Below are positions 5,590 to 8,165 of a stretch of 8,165 nt of DNA, in pieces. Every line of letters begins with the position of its first letter. Position 1 is the stretch's first letter. The notes under the pieces were generated by a model. The model was given only the letters and a program-made list of their open reading frames with translations. It was not told where the DNA came from and searched no databases. The position numbers and the translations under genes are program-made. The stretch comes from UBA5359 sp028699365 [NCBI: bacterium] (lineage in GTDB: Bacteria > UBP13 > UBA5359): the NCBI GenBank assembly GCA_028699365.1, contig JAQVUQ010000109.1, forward strand, positions 1 through 8,165. The letters are read 5' to 3'.

Positions 5590-6037
5590 AAAATCGACTT
5601 GTCTCGGTAACCGAACAATCCGCCAAAACGTTTCGTTAGATATCCGGAAACCACCCCCCTCATAGCAGAATCGAGCCATTATGCCTTGAATGCCTATAAT
5701 ATCTGCAAACATGCAAGATAAATCGACATGCAACAGAGAATAATATAAGATAGTAAGTATAATCGTGCTGCGTGCTGTGCGTATTTGTAATGTTGAAAAG
5801 TAGTTCGTGTATTATTACTTTATATACATTATCATACCCCATCAACGATCGCCTGGCAACACATTTCTTGCTCAAACAGGGCCTTAAAAACGATCAACTT
5901 TCAATAAATCTTGTCTGCAAGGAGACTCTTTATTACAGCACCCGTAAAACCGGCTGCAGATGCGAATACCTTCCGATGCTGCATTGCTTGTCCCAAATCC
6001 TTTTCGGGTATAACGGCAATAAAATATAGTTCATCGC
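5590..6037. other. Divergent, apparently non-coding region with an AT-rich core
   Basis: It lies between the secreted-protein gene and polX. No convincing gene is present; short reading frames on both strands have no ribosome binding site or recognisable sequence. Visible are the palindrome TCGGTAACCGA (5604-5614), AAACGTTT inside 5625-5634 (LacI-operator-like centre), the direct repeat ACATGCAA at 5709-5716 and 5726-5733 (17-base period), and a tandem CGTGCTG pair (5764-5777). The stretch 5701-5760 has only 18 G or C in 60 by hand count. TATAAC at 6010-6015 could be the polX -10, but no good -35 is found. Confidence 0.5.
5709..5733. repeat. Direct repeat ACATGCAA upstream of the secreted-protein gene
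   Basis: Two identical 8-base copies start 17 bases apart (5709 and 5726) in the AT-rich divergent region. The arrangement would suit a dimeric regulator, but nothing links it to a specific protein. Confidence 0.35.
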
Positions 6038-6044
6038 AGGTGAT
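6038..6044 (+). promoter_or_regulatory. Ribosome binding site of polX
   Basis: AGGTGAT lies 5 bases before the ATG at 6050 and supports that start. Confidence 0.65.
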
Positions 6045-6049
6045 GAGAT

Positions 6050-7789
6050 ATGAACAACGAGCAGGTGGCCGAGGTTCTGAACGATATCGCCGAGATACTG
6101 GAGATCAAGGGTGAAAGCAAATACCGTATCCGCGCCTATCAGCAGGCGGCCCGGTCCATCGAGTTCATGCCGGAGGATATCGAGGAAGTCTATCATGAGG
6201 GCCACCTGGACGATATACCCTACATAGGCAAAAGCATCGCCGAGAAGGTAGCGGATGTGCTGGAGCATGGGCGCGCCTCATACCTTGAAGAGCTGGAGGA
6301 GAGCATACCTCCGGGCATAGATAGCCTGCTGCAGGTGCCCGGCATAGGGCCCAAGACGGCCGTGCGTCTTTACCAGGAGTTGGGCATAGATACCATAGAG
6401 GCTCTGCGCATTGCCGCCGAGGAACATCGTATTCGCCAACTCAAGGGCATGGGAGAAAAGAGTGAAGAGAATATCCTCAAGGGCATAAAATGGCTGCAGG
6501 GCAAAAGCCCCCGATTGCCCCTGGGGGCGGCCGCGATTCTGGTGGAGCGTATTCTGGAACAACTCAGGCGCGATCCCTTTGTCCGCAATCTGGTGGTGGT
6601 GGGCAGCTACCGTCGCGTAGAGACGACGGTGGGGGATATAGATATCATGGGCACCTCCGATCGCCCGGAAACGGTCATTGATCTCTTTACCTCCCTGCCG
6701 GATGTGGACAGAATTATGGCCAAAGGAACGACCAAAGCCACCGTCCTGGCGAAGAACGGCGTGCAGACAGACCTGCGCATCGTGCCGCACGAGAGCTTAG
6801 GCTCCCTGATGCAGCACTTTACCGGTTCCAAGGAGCATAACGTCCAACTCAGGGAGTTTTCCCTCTCCAAAGGACTGAGCGTCAGCGAATACGGCATCAC
6901 CAATACCAGGACGGGATGGCGCATACCCTGCGCCGTCGAGGAGCAGGTCTACTCGATTCTAGGCCTGCAGTATATACCGCCCGAGATACGCCAGGGCTCC
7001 GGTGAGATAGAAGCAGCCGCAGCCGTCAAGCTGCCGGAATTGGTGACGCAGCCGGATATACGGGGCGACTTGCATACTCATTCAAAGTGGAGCGACGGTC
7101 GCAATTCCCTGGAGGAGATGGCCCTGGCCGCCAGAGATAGAGGTTATCGGTATCTGGCCGTCACAGACCACTCCCCGGGTCTGGGCATAGCTCACGGCTT
7201 AACACTTGAGAGACTGCGACGGCAATGGCGGGAGATAGACGAGCTCAACAACCGCCTTAAGGGCATCACTCTGCTGAAGGGCAGCGAGGTGGATATCCGG
7301 GCTGACGGCAGCCTCGATCTGCCGGATGATATCCTGCAAGAGTTGGATATAGCCCTTGGCGCCATCCACTCCGGCATGAACGAGTCCGGCAGCCGGATGA
7401 CGGAGAGAGTGCTCCGGGCCATGCATAATCCTTATCTGAATATCCTGGTCCACCCCACCGGGCGCCTTATCGGCAGGCGCAGCCCTTATGATATCGATCT
7501 GGAAACCGTCATCAGAGCCGCCGTCGATCTGGGCATCATTCTGGAAATAGACGGTACGCCCGACCGGATGGACCTTGACGGGCGGCATGCGCGAAGGGCT
7601 AAGGAACTGGGAGCCAAAATAGCCGTCAATTCCGACGCCCACCAGGCATCAGGCCTGGATAATATGCACTTCGGCGTGGGCACGGCCAGACGGGGCTGGC
7701 TGGAGAAGAAGGATATCGTCAATACCGTGAGCCTGGAAGAATTGAGACGATTTCTGTTCGGAAGAAGACAGCGGAATCAGGCGGCGTAG
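6050..7789 (+). CDS. polX: DNA polymerase/3'-5' exonuclease PolX
   Basis: 579 residues, the usual length for bacterial PolX. Residues 1-150 carry the 8-kDa-type domain and helix-hairpin-helix motifs (IPYIGKSIAEKV at 56-67, VPGIGPKTAVRL at 96-107). The family X polymerase core follows: GSYRR at 185-189, catalytic Asp196 and Asp198 in GDIDIM, and Asp241 in QTDLRIV. The C-terminal PHP domain (from about 338) has all nine metal ligands: His342, His344, Asp349, His374, Glu413, His440, His468, Asp529 and His531. It should therefore be active as a gap-filling polymerase and as a Mn-dependent 3'-5' exonuclease/AP endonuclease in base excision repair. The start is supported by AGGTGAT 5 bases upstream and by alignment with the family's usual N-terminus. 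It stands alone and converges on the next gene with a 24-base gap. Nothing in it is unusual. Confidence 0.96.
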   Translation: MNNEQVAEVLNDIAEILEIKGESKYRIRAYQQAARSIEFMPEDIEEVYHEGHLDDIPYIGKSIAEKVADVLEHGRASYLEELEESIPPGIDSLLQVPGIGPKTAVRLYQELGIDTIEALRIAAEEHRIRQLKGMGEKSEENILKGIKWLQGKSPRLPLGAAAILVERILEQLRRDPFVRNLVVVGSYRRVETTVGDIDIMGTSDRPETVIDLFTSLPDVDRIMAKGTTKATVLAKNGVQTDLRIVPHESLGSLMQHFTGSKEHNVQLREFSLSKGLSVSEYGITNTRTGWRIPCAVEEQVYSILGLQYIPPEIRQGSGEIEAAAAVKLPELVTQPDIRGDLHTHSKWSDGRNSLEEMALAARDRGYRYLAVTDHSPGLGIAHGLTLERLRRQWREIDELNNRLKGITLLKGSEVDIRADGSLDLPDDILQELDIALGAIHSGMNESGSRMTERVLRAMHNPYLNILVHPTGRLIGRRSPYDIDLETVIRAAVDLGIILEIDGTPDRMDLDGRHARRAKELGAKIAVNSDAHQASGLDNMHFGVGTARRGWLEKKDIVNTVSLEELRRFLFGRRQRNQAA

Positions 7790-7813
7790 TATGTAGGACA
7801 AAATACATAAAAA

Positions 7814-8165
7814 TCACTCTTTATAGCATAACACCTCCCATCGCCCAGTCTTAGTTGCACCAACATGGCGAAGAACTCCGGCTTCTTTCAGTTTGTTGAT
7901 ATGATGCTGTACGCTATAGATACTTAATTCACATTGTTCTGCCAATTCCTTGGCACTGATCGTAGGATTATCCTTGATAAAGCCGAGGATCATTTCTTTG
8001 GGGTTTCTTTGGGGGTTCTTTGGGGTTTCTTTACTAATCTTCTCATCGTCCTCATGATACGACGGCCTTGCAAAGTCGGCAATAAAGATTCTGGCGATTT
8101 CCCTGAATTGCGCACCCGGCTCGTTAGTAAGGATAAGCGGCATTCCGCGCCCCCACCCCTCGACC
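7814..8165 (-). CDS. AlbA_2/RecG-like (COG2865-type) ATP-binding transcriptional regulator, C-terminal part
   Basis: The frame is open to base 8165, so the true start lies outside; the ATG at 8143 is internal. The visible 116 residues begin VEGWGRGMPLIL, the end of the ATPase-like module of this family, where a GWG(R/S/T)G motif is characteristic. A lysine/proline/asparagine-rich linker (KETPKNPQRNPKE) follows, then a winged helix-turn-helix (about the last 60 residues: ISAKELAEQCELSIYSVQHHINKLKEAGVLRHVG). The family is called a predicted transcriptional regulator; its ligand and targets are mostly unknown. The linker is coded by an 11-base tandem repeat. The stop lies 24 bases from the convergent polX stop. 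Confidence 0.8.
   Translation of the reverse strand, partial: VEGWGRGMPLILTNEPGAQFREIARIFIADFARPSYHEDDEKISKETPKNPQRNPKEMILGFIKDNPTISAKELAEQCELSIYSVQHHINKLKEAGVLRHVGATKTGRWEVLCYKE
7996..8032. repeat. 11-bp tandem repeat inside the AlbA_2-type gene
   Basis: Units CTTTGGGGTTT (7996-8006), CTTTGGGGGTT (8007-8017) and CTTTGGGGTTT (8018-8028) are followed by CTTT (8029-8032). This is about 3.4 copies with a single base change in the middle one. Three copies make 33 bases and keep the frame; gain or loss of one copy would shift it. Confidence 0.85.

Noticed and set aside
3603-5610. Inverted copies of TTACCGAG (3836-3843) and CTCGGTAA (5603-5610) as ends of a mobile element around the secreted-protein gene
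   Set aside because: Only 8 bases, no target duplication and no transposase; a chance match is plausible.
5577-5663. N-terminal extension of the secreted protein from an ATG at 5663
   Set aside because: It would put 29 residues before a perfect signal peptide and bury a strong ribosome binding site (5582-5588) in coding sequence.
5660-6029. Short reading frames on both strands in the AT-rich gap
   Set aside because: No ribosome binding site, no known motif, cysteine- and tyrosine-rich random-looking translations.
7192-7722. Several minus-strand reading frames within polX
   Set aside because: They are shadows of a well-supported gene with all catalytic residues conserved on the plus strand.
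8018-8143. ATG at 8143 as the true start of a 109-residue regulator
   Set aside because: The frame continues upstream to the window end with VEGWGRG, a family motif that must be followed directly by the visible part; no ribosome binding site precedes 8143.

Overview
The window looks like chromosomal DNA of a free-living bacterium. Base composition is moderate, the Ile codon ATA is common in the host-like genes, GGAGG-type ribosome binding sites are used, and one gene appears leaderless. The PolX protein and the mix of Gfo/Idh, UroD-like and AraC genes would fit Chloroflexota (Dehalococcoidia-like) or Firmicutes. This is a weak inference, because no rRNA or other marker gene is present.

Left part (1-3600): a probable small-molecule or sugar catabolic locus. 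A UroD-superfamily gene (1-425, minus, 3' end outside the window) is divergent from an AraC-family regulator (669-1550, plus). Convergent with the regulator is a two-gene minus-strand operon encoding a Gfo/Idh/MocA-type oxidoreductase (2569-3477) and a D-2-hydroxyacid dehydrogenase (1558-2550). The 243-base divergent region holds a good sigma70-type promoter for the UroD-like gene. It also holds a second promoter that would start the regulator mRNA at its own ATG, with a palindrome over the -35 box. An 11-base word in this region recurs next to the predicted -35 of the dehydrogenase operon, which suggests that the AraC protein controls both arms.

Middle (3600-6049): a gene-free stretch with two strong inverted repeats, then a secreted two-domain protein (3885-5576, minus). 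It has a signal peptide, a carbohydrate-binding-like beta-sandwich and a TolB/PD40-like beta-propeller. Base composition changes sharply at the domain boundary, as if two pieces of different origin were joined. An AT-rich, apparently non-coding stretch of about 460 bases follows.

Right part (6050-8165): a complete bacterial PolX (DNA polymerase beta-type core plus PHP domain, all catalytic and metal ligands present) on the plus strand. Convergent with it is the C-terminal end of an AlbA_2/COG2865-type regulator (7814-8165, minus, 5' end outside the window). Its linker is encoded by an 11-base tandem repeat, a unit length that would shift the reading frame if the copy number changed.

Most genes belong to known families. 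I did not find a clear new defence, mobile or RNA-guided system. The most interesting signals are regulatory motifs, the mosaic secreted protein, the 15-bp inverted repeat and the frame-sensitive tandem repeat.
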